DNA of 12,315 nucleotides from Candidatus Latescibacterota bacterium (GCA_030629295.1 DAOVPH010000020.1:1-12315), one strand, 5' to 3'; positions 1 to 7,706 are shown, counted from the stretch's first letter. Notes: generated by a model from the sequence alone, not told the origin. Numbers and translations: made by a program.

Positions 1-156
1 CTGTTCTTTGTAGTAGCCGCAGTTGGGACATACTCTATGAGGCAATTTAGGTTGGCTGCAATGAGGGCAACTCACTACATTCGGAGCCTCCAGTTTCCAA
101 TGGCTTCTCTTCTTATCTCTTCTGGATTTTGATACCTTTCTCTTGGGAAGTGCCAA
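1..156 (-). CDS. rpmF: 50S ribosomal protein L32 (3' end cut by window edge)
   Basis: Large-subunit ribosomal protein L32. The reverse strand from 156 reads 52 codons in frame to the window edge with no stop, so only the extreme C-terminus is missing (the family is usually about 55-60 residues). The N-terminus is MALPKRKVSKSRRDKRRSHW, the family's basic rRNA-binding tail. It is followed by a zinc ribbon with CxxC pairs at C30/C33 and C43/C46, so this is the zinc-binding form of L32. The start is TTG at 156-154, with GGGAG seven nt upstream; no ATG is available. The gene lies 34 bp behind the DUF177 gene, the yceD-rpmF order seen in many bacteria, where plsX often follows (outside this window). 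Confidence 0.95.
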   Translation of the reverse strand, partial: MALPKRKVSKSRRDKKRSHWKLEAPNVVSCPHCSQPKLPHRVCPNCGYYKEQ

Positions 157-190
157 TTTTAAACTCCCTTCTAATAGATTGTTTTTTTAG

Positions 191-709
191 TTAATCGAAG
201 CTCAAGCTACGGAGTTCAGGAAACTTGGAGGAGAAAACCTTCCGGCGACAGCCACACTCTCCTTTATTCAGGTCCTGTCCGCATATCGGACACAAGCCTT
301 TGCACTCTTCTGAACAAAGAGGTTTTATCGGAATAGCCAACAGAAGGGTTTCCCTCACTCGGTCGTGCAGATCGATAACCTCTTCCTTATATTCGAAGGT
401 TATTAGATCTTCTTTGGAGAGCTCAATCTCGGGTTTTTCTCCTGTTACTGCCCTTGTACAAAATATCAACTCGAATTCCGACTGTAAGTCTGCCTGGAAG
501 GATTCCAGGCAGCGGGCACATTTCATCCTCACCGTGGTGGAGACGGTGCCGGTGAGGAAAAGGGTTTCTGAATCTTTTACTATCTGCAATTGGGTGAAGA
601 TCGGGGTCAGGTAGATGATCTCTGTCTCTTCCAGGTTCAATTCAGAGGCAGAATTGTCGAAATTGAATTGATTAACCCCTTCAGAGAGCTCTTTCAAATA
701 TATTTTCAT
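191..709 (-). CDS. yceD: DUF177 / YceD family protein
   Basis: A 172-residue member of the DUF177 (YceD) family, typically encoded next to rpmF. Its biochemical role is not settled; homologs have been linked to 23S rRNA or large-subunit biogenesis, which agrees with the neighbour. A central CxxC pair is at C64/C67 (MKCARC). A Cys-rich C-terminal segment carries C132, C136, C140, C143, C152 and C154 in the pattern LCPICGQDLN...CGC, the typical metal-binding-like signature of the long form of the family. The start ATG (709-707) overlaps the stop of nfnB by four bases (ATGA), which suggests translational coupling. The stop is TAA at 193-191. Identification by motif and gene order is strong; function is inferred. 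Confidence 0.9.
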   Translation of the reverse strand: MKIYLKELSEGVNQFNFDNSASELNLEETEIIYLTPIFTQLQIVKDSETLFLTGTVSTTVRMKCARCLESFQADLQSEFELIFCTRAVTGEKPEIELSKEDLITFEYKEEVIDLHDRVRETLLLAIPIKPLCSEECKGLCPICGQDLNKGECGCRRKVFSSKFPELRSLSFD

Positions 710-2124
710 CTTTCCTTGCGCCGTTGATCAGAGAGATATTTGTCTATGGCTAAGGCTGCTTTTCTCCCTGCTCCCATAGCTGAGATTACTGTAGCAGAGC
801 CGGTTACGATGTCTCCACCGGCAAATACCCCCTGTTTGCTTGTCTGTCCAGTTGCTTCGGAGGCGATAATGTAACCCCGCTGGTCTCTGTTCAGGTCTGG
901 GGTGGTGGAGGGGATGATAGGGTTGACATCTGTGCCAATGGCTACTATTACAGTATCAACTTCGATGGTGTATTCTGAACGTAGCAGAGGTAGGGGGCGC
1001 CTTCTGCCCGATTTGTCTGGTTTACCAAGCTCCATTTGTACGCATTCTATCGCCTTCACCCAACCTTCCCCATCGCCGATGATCCTGACAGGAGTGCTTA
1101 AGAATATGAACTCAACGCCCTCTTCTTGGGCGTTTTCTATCTCTTCAGCCCGGGCAGGCATCTCTGTCCTTGAGCGTCGGTAGATATTAAATACCTTCTC
1201 AGCGCCTAACCTCAAGGCAGTTCTGGCTGAGTCCATCGCCACGTTGCCCCCTCCGATAACTGCCACCCTGCGTCCAGATTTGATTGGGGTGTCATATTCT
1301 GGGAAAAGATAGGCCTTCATCAAATTAGTGCGGGTCAGATATTCGTTAGCAGAGTAGACGCCGTTGAGGTTTTCCCCCGGAATATGCATAAAGCGAGGCA
1401 ATCCGGACCCGCTTCCTATGAATACAGCATTGAACCCGTCCTGGAGGAGTTCATCAACAGTGTTCACCTTCCCGATTACCATATTGGTTTTCATCTGAAT
1501 GCCCAGCCTGGTGATAGAATCGATCTCTTGCTGAACAATTGCCTTGGGGAGGCGAAACTCCGGAATACCGTAGACTAAGACCCCGCCAGGTTTGTGAAAT
1601 CCCTCAAATATAGTGACCTTGTACCCTATTTTCGCCAAGTCCCAAGCCGTTGTTAATCCCGCTGGCCCAGAACCCACTACCGCCACCCTCTGGCCATTGG
1701 ACTCGGCAACCTTATCTACTTTAATCGTTCCCTTCTTTAAGACGTAATCGGCGACAAATCGCTCCAATCGTCCGATTGCCACCGGCTCTTTCCGTTTCCC
1801 CAGCACGCATAACTTCTCACATTGGCTCTCTTGGGGACATACCCGGCCGCAAATAGCGGGCAAGCCATTAGTCTCTCTAACCTTGTAAAACGCCCTTTCA
1901 AAATCTCCCTCTGTGATGAGTTCTATAAATCCAGGAATATCTACATTCACTGGGCAGCCAGAGATACAGAAGGGCTCCTTACATTGGAGACAGCGGTTTG
2001 CTTCTTTGATCGCCTGGTGGGTAGAATAGCCTAAGGCCACCTCATCGAAATTCTTAACCCTCAGCTTGGTATCCTGTTTGGACATCGGTTCCCTGGCTGC
2101 AGGTATGCCACTGTCTTTAGTCAA
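706..2124 (-). CDS. nfnB: NADH-dependent reduced ferredoxin:NADP+ oxidoreductase, large subunit (NfnB; GltD-like)
   Basis: Large subunit of an Nfn-type flavin-based electron-bifurcating transhydrogenase, which couples NADPH with ferredoxin and NAD+ in the cytoplasm. Residue numbers count from a possible GTG at 2130. The N-terminus has two Cys quartets for [4Fe-4S] clusters (C47, C50, C55, C59 and C94, C98, C104, C108). A first Rossmann motif follows (VVGSGPAG, about 151-158), then a second, NAD(P)-binding one (VIGGGNVAMD, 291-300) with the RR of RRSRTEMPA, and a C-terminal AGGD (437-440) FAD contact. Annotation pipelines often call this family glutamate synthase small subunit (gltA/gltD). No large glutamate synthase subunit is present, whereas the Nfn partner lies just upstream. 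I prefer TTG at 2124: AAGGAG sits 5 nt before it, while GTG at 2130 overlaps the ribosome-binding site. The end overlaps yceD by 4 nt. Confidence 0.88.
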   Translation of the reverse strand: MTKDSGIPAAREPMSKQDTKLRVKNFDEVALGYSTHQAIKEANRCLQCKEPFCISGCPVNVDIPGFIELITEGDFERAFYKVRETNGLPAICGRVCPQESQCEKLCVLGKRKEPVAIGRLERFVADYVLKKGTIKVDKVAESNGQRVAVVGSGPAGLTTAWDLAKIGYKVTIFEGFHKPGGVLVYGIPEFRLPKAIVQQEIDSITRLGIQMKTNMVIGKVNTVDELLQDGFNAVFIGSGSGLPRFMHIPGENLNGVYSANEYLTRTNLMKAYLFPEYDTPIKSGRRVAVIGGGNVAMDSARTALRLGAEKVFNIYRRSRTEMPARAEEIENAQEEGVEFIFLSTPVRIIGDGEGWVKAIECVQMELGKPDKSGRRRPLPLLRSEYTIEVDTVIVAIGTDVNPIIPSTTPDLNRDQRGYIIASEATGQTSKQGVFAGGDIVTGSATVISAMGAGRKAALAIDKYLSDQRRKER

Positions 2125-2190
2125 AACCACTCCTTAAAACTAAAATAAACCGTAAGTTAAACCAGCCAGACCGTTTTACTGTTTCAGGTA

Positions 2191-2218
2191 AAAATATACA
2201 AATTTGGAAAATTGTCAA
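2191..2218 (-). promoter_or_regulatory. Candidate sigma-70-type promoter for nfnB-yceD-rpmF
   Basis: On the minus strand a perfect TTGACA (2218-2213) is followed after 16 nt by TATTTT (2196-2191). It lies in the only long gap of the minus-strand gene run, about 70 nt upstream of the nfnB start. The -35 is ideal, the -10 matches four of six bases, and the surroundings are A/T-rich. It would let the second half of the operon, including the ribosomal protein gene, be transcribed independently of nfnA. Prediction from sequence only. Confidence 0.5.
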
Positions 2219-2315
2219 GTCCAAAAGGTAACCGCTGATTCTATTTTGTGTGGAAATAAAAACTAAAGGCTATAGGTTCTTTCCTCCAATTCAACGGTGT
2301 CAGGAAACTCAAGGT

Positions 2316-3143
2316 CTATTTATCTGAATTCTCTTTTTCCAGGGCTATCTTCTCTTCTTGCAGATACATCCGTTGTCTTCGCAGCAATTCCTCAAAGTTC
2401 ACCTGATGGCCATCGAAATCAGGGCCGTCAATACAGGCAAATTTGGTCTCTCCGGCCACGGTAACCCGGCAAGCGCCGCACATTCCAGTGCCATCCACCA
2501 TAATAGGATTCAAGCTGACAATAGTCTGGATGTCTTGCTTCTCGGTAATGCGACAGACAGCACTCATCATAGCCACCGGACCAACAGCCACTACTCGGTC
2601 TATGGTCAATCCATCAGCTATCAATTTCTCTAAGGCGTCGGTGACGAATCCGTGCGTTCCATAGGAGCCATCATCGGTGGTCACCAGTAGCCGGTCGCTG
2701 ATTTTCCTCATCTGCTCCTCCAGGATGAGCAGTTGTCTGTTTTTGGCGCCGATAATGGAAACCAATCTGTTGCCAGCGCCCTTCAATGCCTTAGCCACCG
2801 GGTAAACCATCGCAGTACCCACGCCGCCGCCGATACACACCACTGTCCCAAAATTCATCACCTCGCTGGGATTGCCCAGAGGACCAGCGATATCCGTAAT
2901 CTCTTCTCCTTTTTCCAAGCTCCCCAGTTTCTTGGTGGAATTGCCCACCTCCTGTAAAATGATGCTCAATGTGCCCTTTTCTTCATCCTGTTCCACCACA
3001 GTGAGGGGAATGCGCTCGCCTTTCTCACCGCACCGCACGATAACAAATTGTCCAGGCTTAACCTTCTGAGCAATCTCCGGTGCACTCAATACTAACTGCT
3101 TAATTTCCGGGGTTAGTTCCCTTTTTTCTGATATGTAAGCCAT
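2316..3143 (-). CDS. nfnA: NADH-dependent reduced ferredoxin:NADP+ oxidoreductase, small subunit (NfnA; sulfide/dihydroorotate dehydrogenase-like FAD/NAD-binding protein)
   Basis: Small Nfn subunit, a ferredoxin-NADP reductase-fold protein of 275 residues. It shows the FAD-binding RIPLTVV (44-50) and the glycine-rich nucleotide site CIGGGVGTAM (103-112). The C-terminal [2Fe-2S] loop has D217, C222, C225 and C237 (MVDGTGMCGACR...FACIDGP). The unusual Asp-plus-three-Cys pattern is the hallmark of NfnA/SudB proteins as opposed to PyrK. Together with NfnB it forms the heterodimer in which FAD bifurcates electrons. The ATG start (3143-3141) has GGGAGG four nt upstream. It follows ndk by 51 bp and is separated from nfnB by 191 nt, a wider gap than is usual for two subunits of one enzyme. 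The alternative name sulfide dehydrogenase subunit cannot be excluded from sequence alone. Confidence 0.87.
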   Translation of the reverse strand: MAYISEKRELTPEIKQLVLSAPEIAQKVKPGQFVIVRCGEKGERIPLTVVEQDEEKGTLSIILQEVGNSTKKLGSLEKGEEITDIAGPLGNPSEVMNFGTVVCIGGGVGTAMVYPVAKALKGAGNRLVSIIGAKNRQLLILEEQMRKISDRLLVTTDDGSYGTHGFVTDALEKLIADGLTIDRVVAVGPVAMMSAVCRITEKQDIQTIVSLNPIMVDGTGMCGACRVTVAGETKFACIDGPDFDGHQVNFEELLRRQRMYLQEEKIALEKENSDK

Positions 3144-3194
3144 CTTCCCTCCCAGAGGCTACAGGAAGTCAGTGTCTCTAATTATCTCTCAAAT

Positions 3195-3593
3195 TTAGGA
3201 GTTATTAAAGAAGAACTCTATCTCTCTCTTGGCGTTAGCCAGTGAATCTGATGCGTGAACAGCATTCTGAGTCTTGCTGGTACCATAAATCTCTCTTAGC
3301 GTGCCTTCTGCAGCTTCACTGGGGTCGGTTGCCCCCACTGTTTTTCTCAAATAACTTACTGCATCTCCTCTCTCTAACAGTGCTACCACTATTTGTCCTG
3401 AATTCATAAATCGCACCAGGTCGGCGAAAAACGGTTTGCCCTTGTGCACTGCGTAGAATTCCTCTGCTTCTTGGGATGTAAGAGAGAGGGTTTTGGTCTG
3501 GCGAACTGTAAAGCCTTCCTGCTTAACCCTTTCTATGATCTCTTCTGCTCTGGCCACAGCATTGGGTTTAATAATCATTAAGGTCTGTTCCAT
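3195..3593 (-). CDS. ndk: Nucleoside diphosphate kinase (short variant)
   Basis: Transfers the gamma-phosphate of ATP to NDPs through a phospho-histidine. All expected active-site residues are present: K9, Y47, F55, R83, T89, R100, N110 and the catalytic H113 in NAVHASDS. At 132 residues it is shorter than the usual 138-150. The loop after KPNAV is two residues shorter than in classical bacterial Ndk (KPNAVARAEEII against KPDGVxRGxxGEII), and the stretch before the active-site His reads REIYGTSKTQN instead of RGDFxxxxGRN, which recalls group II NDPKs such as the eukaryotic NME5/NME6 type. The ATG start has AAGGA 8 nt upstream, overlapping the rseP stop codon. The position between rseP and the nfn genes suggests cotranscription with the envelope operon. 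Confidence 0.93.
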   Translation of the reverse strand: MEQTLMIIKPNAVARAEEIIERVKQEGFTVRQTKTLSLTSQEAEEFYAVHKGKPFFADLVRFMNSGQIVVALLERGDAVSYLRKTVGATDPSEAAEGTLREIYGTSKTQNAVHASDSLANAKREIEFFFNNS

Positions 3594-3604
3594 TTGTCAC
3601 TTCC

Positions 3605-4906
3605 TTAGTGCAACCAGCGAACAACGTCGTTGAAAGTTACATAAGCCATTAGCAAAACGATGATTGCCAGCCCAATCTTAGTCGTCGCCAGTCTCAACTT
3701 CCTGGGAATAGGTCTTCTGATAGCGCCTTCGACCAGTAGAAATAGAATCACCCCTCCGTCGACGATGGGGATAGGAATGAGATTAATCAGTCCTAAGTTG
3801 ATGCTCAAAAAGGCAGCGAAGCCGAACAGGTTTTTCCATCCCCAGTGCGCGGTTTCACCAGCCATTTGAGCGATGAGGATGGGGCCACCCAAAAGACGAG
3901 GAGAGATCTGCCCCGAAATTAATCCCTGGATAACCTTAAGTATTAGATAGGTCCTCTCCCAGGTCTGCTGAGCCCCGTAGTAGATTGCCTGTATTGGCCC
4001 GATCCTTTTCGAAGCAAATTTTGGACTTATACCGATTACCCCGTATTCTATCACCTCATTTTGGACATCGGGTTGTCTCTTTACCTGGGTTATGATAGCA
4101 GCCTCGTGGTCTTCACCGTTGCGTCTCCATTCCACTGCTATGGTATCTCCAGGGTGTGAGTATATCTCCTCGACTGCATCCTCCCACTGGGTAACTTGCT
4201 TACCGTTTATGGCGGTAATTACATCTCCTTGACGAATACCTGCTCTCTGTGCTGGACTTCCTCTCTTTACGTTCCCCACTACAGGCTCAAGAAACGGTGA
4301 TATGCCCAAAATCTTCTCCTCTGGCTGGAGGGTCACCTCAAGCGTCTTTACTTCGTCGTCTCTTCTCAATTGAAGGTGAAATGTCTTGCTTCTGTTTAAG
4401 ACTATTGCCTTTTGAACTTGAGCCCAATTTTCCACCTTTTCACCCTCAATGGAAATTATCCAGTCACCAGGCTCTATTCCCATTGCTTCAGCAGTGGAGT
4501 CTTTTATGACTTCTCCTATCCGGGTGGTGTCATAGGCAGGGATTCCCCAACCGAGGGCCAAGACGGAGAATATAAGGAAGGCAAGCAAGAAATTCATCAC
4601 CGGGCCGGCAGCGATAACCGCTATTCTAGTGGGAACAGGTTTTGAGGTAAATTCCCAGGGTTCCCCTTTGATCTCGGCTTCACCGAGGTCAGATTGCCCG
4701 GCTATTTTAACATAACCTCCCAGCGGCAGCCAGGAGATACAGTATTCGGTCTCCCCCACCTTTTTACCTATCATCTTAGGTGGAAATCCCAAAGAAAATT
4801 GCTCAACCCGGATCTTCGATCGTTTCGCCACCAAAAAATGGCCCAATTCGTGAACGAAAACTAACAGACCCAGGACAAAAACGGCAGCGACAATTGTAGT
4901 GAGCAT
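3605..4906 (-). CDS. rseP: Site-2 protease RseP (M50 zinc metalloprotease, two PDZ domains)
   Basis: Inner-membrane intramembrane protease that cuts transmembrane anchors, for example of anti-sigma factors or signal-peptide remnants. It has 433 residues. The zinc site is HELGH (H19, E20, H23) in the first membrane helix, and the third ligand is D383 in the PIPIVDGG motif of the third helix. Hydrophobic segments lie near 3-18, 94-118, 358-380 and 408-424. Two PDZ domains sit between helices 2 and 3: one around 128-195 (GEVIKDSTAEAMGIEPGD), the second around 207-275 (GNVKRGSPAQRAGIRQGDVI). This is the arrangement of E. coli RseP; Bacillus RasP has one PDZ. The ATG start (4906-4904) has AGGAA about 8 nt upstream, overlapping the TAG stop of dxr. 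The substrate cannot be told from the window. Confidence 0.95.
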   Translation of the reverse strand: MLTTIVAAVFVLGLLVFVHELGHFLVAKRSKIRVEQFSLGFPPKMIGKKVGETEYCISWLPLGGYVKIAGQSDLGEAEIKGEPWEFTSKPVPTRIAVIAAGPVMNFLLAFLIFSVLALGWGIPAYDTTRIGEVIKDSTAEAMGIEPGDWIISIEGEKVENWAQVQKAIVLNRSKTFHLQLRRDDEVKTLEVTLQPEEKILGISPFLEPVVGNVKRGSPAQRAGIRQGDVITAINGKQVTQWEDAVEEIYSHPGDTIAVEWRRNGEDHEAAIITQVKRQPDVQNEVIEYGVIGISPKFASKRIGPIQAIYYGAQQTWERTYLILKVIQGLISGQISPRLLGGPILIAQMAGETAHWGWKNLFGFAAFLSINLGLINLIPIPIVDGGVILFLLVEGAIRRPIPRKLRLATTKIGLAIIVLLMAYVTFNDVVRWLH

Positions 4907-4917
4907 TCTTTCGGTTC

Positions 4918-6084
4918 CTATTGGTAATTAGCAACAACCCTTTTAGCCCGATGCCGAGCCCAGGAGTCAACCTGCAAAATCTCATCTGTGCTGGCCCCAG
5001 GGGTCACCTTGTGGCTGTTCATAATTTCTTCCACTACTTCCGAAATTTGCGTAAAGCGAATCTGTTGAGACAAAAATGCCTCTACTGCTACCTCATTGGC
5101 AGCGTTTAGAACCGTTGGCATACTGCTACCTATTTCTGCTGCCCGATAAGAGAGTTTCAAACACGGGAATCTCTCTTGATCTGGCGGTTCAAAGGTCAAC
5201 TCCATCCCCTGGGAGAAATCCAATCTCAATTCTTCTGTCTCCATTCTCTCCGGATAGGTGAGGGCGTATTGAATGGGCAGCCTCATATCCGCCACCCCCA
5301 GTTGGGCTAAGATAGAGCCGTCAATGAACTCGACCATTGAGTGCACAGTTGACTGGGGATGAACGACAACGTTGATCTGAGAGGGCGGTACCTTAAAAAA
5401 CCAGTGAGCTTCGATTATCTCCAGGCCTTTGTTCATTAGAGTTGCCGAATCGATGGTGATCTTCTTCCCCATCTGCCAGGTAGGATGAAGCAGGGCATCA
5501 GAAGGAGTTACATCTTTTAACCTCTCCTGAGGCCACCTCAGAAATGGACCTCCAGATGCGGTCAAGATAAGCCTTTTTATCTGGCGAGCAGGGTTGTCGT
5601 TCAAACATTGCCAGATAGCGCTCATCTCACTGTCGATGGGAAGCAACTTCACTCCCCGCTTCTCTGCTGCCTTAGTGATGATCTCCCCTGCCATAACGAA
5701 AGATTCTTTGTTGGCCAAAGCCACATTTTTTTCTGCCTCGATGGCTTTCAAGGTTGGAAGCAGCCCCACTCCGCCTACCAGAGCATTGATGACCAGAGTG
5801 CTTTCCGGGTGTTCGACCACTCTGGTCAACCCTTCGTTGCCTCCCACTACCTCTATGTTTAAGGCCTTTAATTGTTGCTTAAGGACAGGCACCAAGGACT
5901 TATCAGCGATAGCCACCAGTTGAGGACGACAGCGTAATGCCTGCTGGCATAAAAGTTGTGCGTTTCTGCCCGCGCTCAGCGCCACAACCGAGAAACGCTG
6001 GGGGAATTTTTCCAGAATCTCCACACTGGCCTTGCCGATAGAGCCCGTGGAGCCTAAGATAGCGACTTTTTTAAAAACACTCAC
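4918..6084 (-). CDS. dxr: 1-deoxy-D-xylulose 5-phosphate reductoisomerase
   Basis: Converts DXP to MEP with NADPH and a divalent metal; first committed step of the MEP isoprenoid pathway, feeding undecaprenyl diphosphate made by the neighbouring uppS. 388 residues, normal length. NADPH-binding GSTGSIGKA is at 11-19 and NKES at 125-128. Metal ligands D151 and E153 are in LLPIDSEMSAIWQ and E222 is in MNKGLEIIEAHW; HPTWQMGKKITIDSATLMNK is at 200-219 and VHPQSTVHSM at 231-240. One oddity is M154 where most Dxr have His (SEH). The start is GTG at 6084-6082, overlapping the cdsA TGA as GTGA, so translation is probably coupled. No ATG is nearby and the N-terminus MSVFKKVAILGSTG fits the family. Symbol synonyms are dxr and ispC. 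Confidence 0.96.
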   Translation of the reverse strand: MSVFKKVAILGSTGSIGKASVEILEKFPQRFSVVALSAGRNAQLLCQQALRCRPQLVAIADKSLVPVLKQQLKALNIEVVGGNEGLTRVVEHPESTLVINALVGGVGLLPTLKAIEAEKNVALANKESFVMAGEIITKAAEKRGVKLLPIDSEMSAIWQCLNDNPARQIKRLILTASGGPFLRWPQERLKDVTPSDALLHPTWQMGKKITIDSATLMNKGLEIIEAHWFFKVPPSQINVVVHPQSTVHSMVEFIDGSILAQLGVADMRLPIQYALTYPERMETEELRLDFSQGMELTFEPPDQERFPCLKLSYRAAEIGSSMPTVLNAANEVAVEAFLSQQIRFTQISEVVEEIMNSHKVTPGASTDEILQVDSWARHRAKRVVANYQ

Positions 6085-6896
6085 TGTAGTATTCCGGCTA
6101 CTTTAAGATAAACATAGACCAGGGGGAGAGCGCAGAACACGCTGTCAAATCTATCTAAGACACCTCCGTGCCCAGGGATTATTTGGGATGAGTCCTTAAC
6201 ACCAGCATCTCTCTTCAGTAAAGATTCTATTAGATCTCCGAGTTGACTGCCAATCCCAATAATAAAGCTCAGAGCGAGACAGTTGGCCGTTGAGAGCATA
6301 GGCACAAAGGTTTGACTGCCAGCGAAAACAACTGCCAATGCCCCTACAATTCCACCTATAGCTCCTTCAACGGATTTTTTGGGGCTAATCCGAGTGAAAA
6401 GCCTATGTTTCCCGAATCCTCGGCCTACAAAGTAAGCGGCTGTGTCAGCGCCCCAGATGGAAAGCAAGACTAATATTGTCAGACTTCCCGAATCTGCCTG
6501 GGAAGGGGCAGTCCGGAGCAACAGTAGAAAACTGCTCAGCCAGCCTACATAAAAGATGCCCAACAGCGTCGAACCCGCATTTGCCAGAGCAGAACCTGAA
6601 TCTCGGCGACAGAGTTCGAAAAGCAACACTAACAAAACCGCCCCTGCTGGGACAAACTCTGTATATTCGCCTCTAAAAAAGAAAAATTCCCAACTTATAG
6701 CTAAGGCCACCAGGGTCCCCAAAATCCGCTGTGGCCTCCATCCTTTTGCCTCTTGTAAGCGGAACCGCTCCTGAATTCCCCACACGATCACCAGGTCAAC
6801 AAACACCAGAAGGCATAATCCACCTTGCCTGATCGCCACAAGTATCAGAGGGACAGCAAAAACGGCTACCAGAACTCTCTTGGCTAAGTTAGACAA
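6081..6896 (-). CDS. cdsA: Phosphatidate cytidylyltransferase (CDP-diacylglycerol synthase)
   Basis: Integral membrane enzyme that makes CDP-diacylglycerol from phosphatidate and CTP, the branch point of phospholipid synthesis. 271 residues, mostly hydrophobic with several predicted membrane helices. The CDS signature is present near the C-terminus: GSQLGDLIESLLKRDAGVKD followed by PGHGGVLDRFDS (about 206-242), with the metal/CTP-binding D at the end. The upstream conserved block WGADTAAYFVGRGFGKHRLF is also clear (148-167). The start is TTG (6896-6894) with AGGAG 10 nt upstream inside the end of uppS; no ATG fits. The gap to uppS is 7 nt and the end overlaps dxr by 4 nt. The order uppS-cdsA-dxr-rseP is classical. 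Confidence 0.95.
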   Translation of the reverse strand: MSNLAKRVLVAVFAVPLILVAIRQGGLCLLVFVDLVIVWGIQERFRLQEAKGWRPQRILGTLVALAISWEFFFFRGEYTEFVPAGAVLLVLLFELCRRDSGSALANAGSTLLGIFYVGWLSSFLLLLRTAPSQADSGSLTILVLLSIWGADTAAYFVGRGFGKHRLFTRISPKKSVEGAIGGIVGALAVVFAGSQTFVPMLSTANCLALSFIIGIGSQLGDLIESLLKRDAGVKDSSQIIPGHGGVLDRFDSVFCALPLVYVYLKVAGILQ

Positions 6897-6903
6897 TAAA
6901 ACT

Positions 6904-7653
6904 CTACTCCTTTATCTTGCCGAATCTTCTTTCCCGAGACTGATAGCCTTCGATGGCTTGGTAGAGATGTTTCCTTCTGAAATCCGGCCAGAGAATATCG
7001 GTCACCCATATTTCTGTATAGGCCATTTGCCAGAGGAGAAAGTTGCTTAACCTCATCTCTGCGCTGGTTCTTATGAGTAAGTCGGGATCAGGCAGGTCAG
7101 CAGTGAAAAGATGGGCTGAGATGGTTTTTTCACCGATCTTGTTTGCGCGGTACTCCCCATTTTCCACCTCTGATGCGATGCGGCGCACTGCCTCAACTAT
7201 TTCTCCTCGGCTACCATAATTCAGTGCCAGGTTGAGGATCAAACCGGAGTTTCGGGAAGTAAGCTCGATTGTTTTCTGAAGTGCCCTCTGGCAGGAACGG
7301 GGCAGTTGCTCAATTTTGCCCATGGCTCTCACCCGCACATTATTTTCGACCAGCTCTTTGGTCTCTTTGTCTAATGTCTCATTAAGAAGATTCATCAGGG
7401 CAGATACCTCTTGTAGAGGGCGTTTCCAGTTTTCTGAAGAAAAAACATAAAGGGTGAGCACCTCAATTCCCAGTTCCCCGGCTGCCCTTACCACATCGCG
7501 CACGGAATCAACCCCGGCGTGGTGGCCCACAATCCTCTTCTTTCCCTGTTGTTTGGCCCATCGGCCATTGCCATCCATGATTATGGCTATGTGGCGGGGC
7601 AGATTTCCTCTCTGAATCAGCCGTTCCTGAATTTCTTTGTCTTGTTCGTGCAT
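6904..7653 (-). CDS. uppS: Undecaprenyl diphosphate synthase (cis-prenyltransferase)
   Basis: Adds isopentenyl units in cis to farnesyl diphosphate to give the C55 lipid carrier for peptidoglycan and other wall polymers; a cytoplasmic protein at the membrane. With ATG at 7653 it has 249 residues, the family norm. Catalytic D27 lies in IIMDGNGRWA, H44 in VGHHAG, then LYVFSSENWKRP, NLALNYGSRGEI, and the pyrophosphate-binding block DLLIRTSAEMRLSNFLLWQ (R195, R201, S203) with E214 in AYTEIW. The usual RTSGE is RTSAE here, a mild change. A longer frame begins at TTG 7722, but it lacks a ribosome-binding site and would start upstream of the predicted promoter. ATG 7653 has AGAGG 6 nt upstream and fits the family start. 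It is the first gene of the minus-strand operon. Confidence 0.95.
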   Translation of the reverse strand: MHEQDKEIQERLIQRGNLPRHIAIIMDGNGRWAKQQGKKRIVGHHAGVDSVRDVVRAAGELGIEVLTLYVFSSENWKRPLQEVSALMNLLNETLDKETKELVENNVRVRAMGKIEQLPRSCQRALQKTIELTSRNSGLILNLALNYGSRGEIVEAVRRIASEVENGEYRANKIGEKTISAHLFTADLPDPDLLIRTSAEMRLSNFLLWQMAYTEIWVTDILWPDFRRKHLYQAIEGYQSRERRFGKIKE

Positions 7654-7677
7654 TCCAAACCTCTTTTCAAAACTTTC

Positions 7678-7706
7678 AACATACACATCTATTTCCACAA
7701 AGTCAA
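7678..7706 (-). promoter_or_regulatory. Predicted sigma-70-type promoter of the uppS-cdsA-dxr-rseP-ndk-nfn operon
   Basis: On the minus strand TTGACT (7706-7701) and TATGTT (7683-7678) are separated by exactly 17 nt. Transcription would start near 7671, giving a short leader of about 18 nt before the uppS ATG at 7653. The position agrees with the downstream choice of start for uppS. The -35 matches five of six consensus bases and the -10 four of six. Confidence 0.55.

Noticed and set aside
225..614. A 129-codon plus-strand frame opposite the DUF177 gene
   Set aside because: It is antisense to a well-supported gene, with no motif and no ribosome-binding site.
706..2124. GltD, small subunit of NADPH glutamate synthase
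   Set aside because: No large subunit is present, while an NfnA-type partner with the Asp/3-Cys [2Fe-2S] site lies directly upstream. The fold alone cannot separate the two names.
5594..5923. A 109-codon plus-strand frame opposite dxr
   Set aside because: It is antisense to a clear dxr and has no family features.
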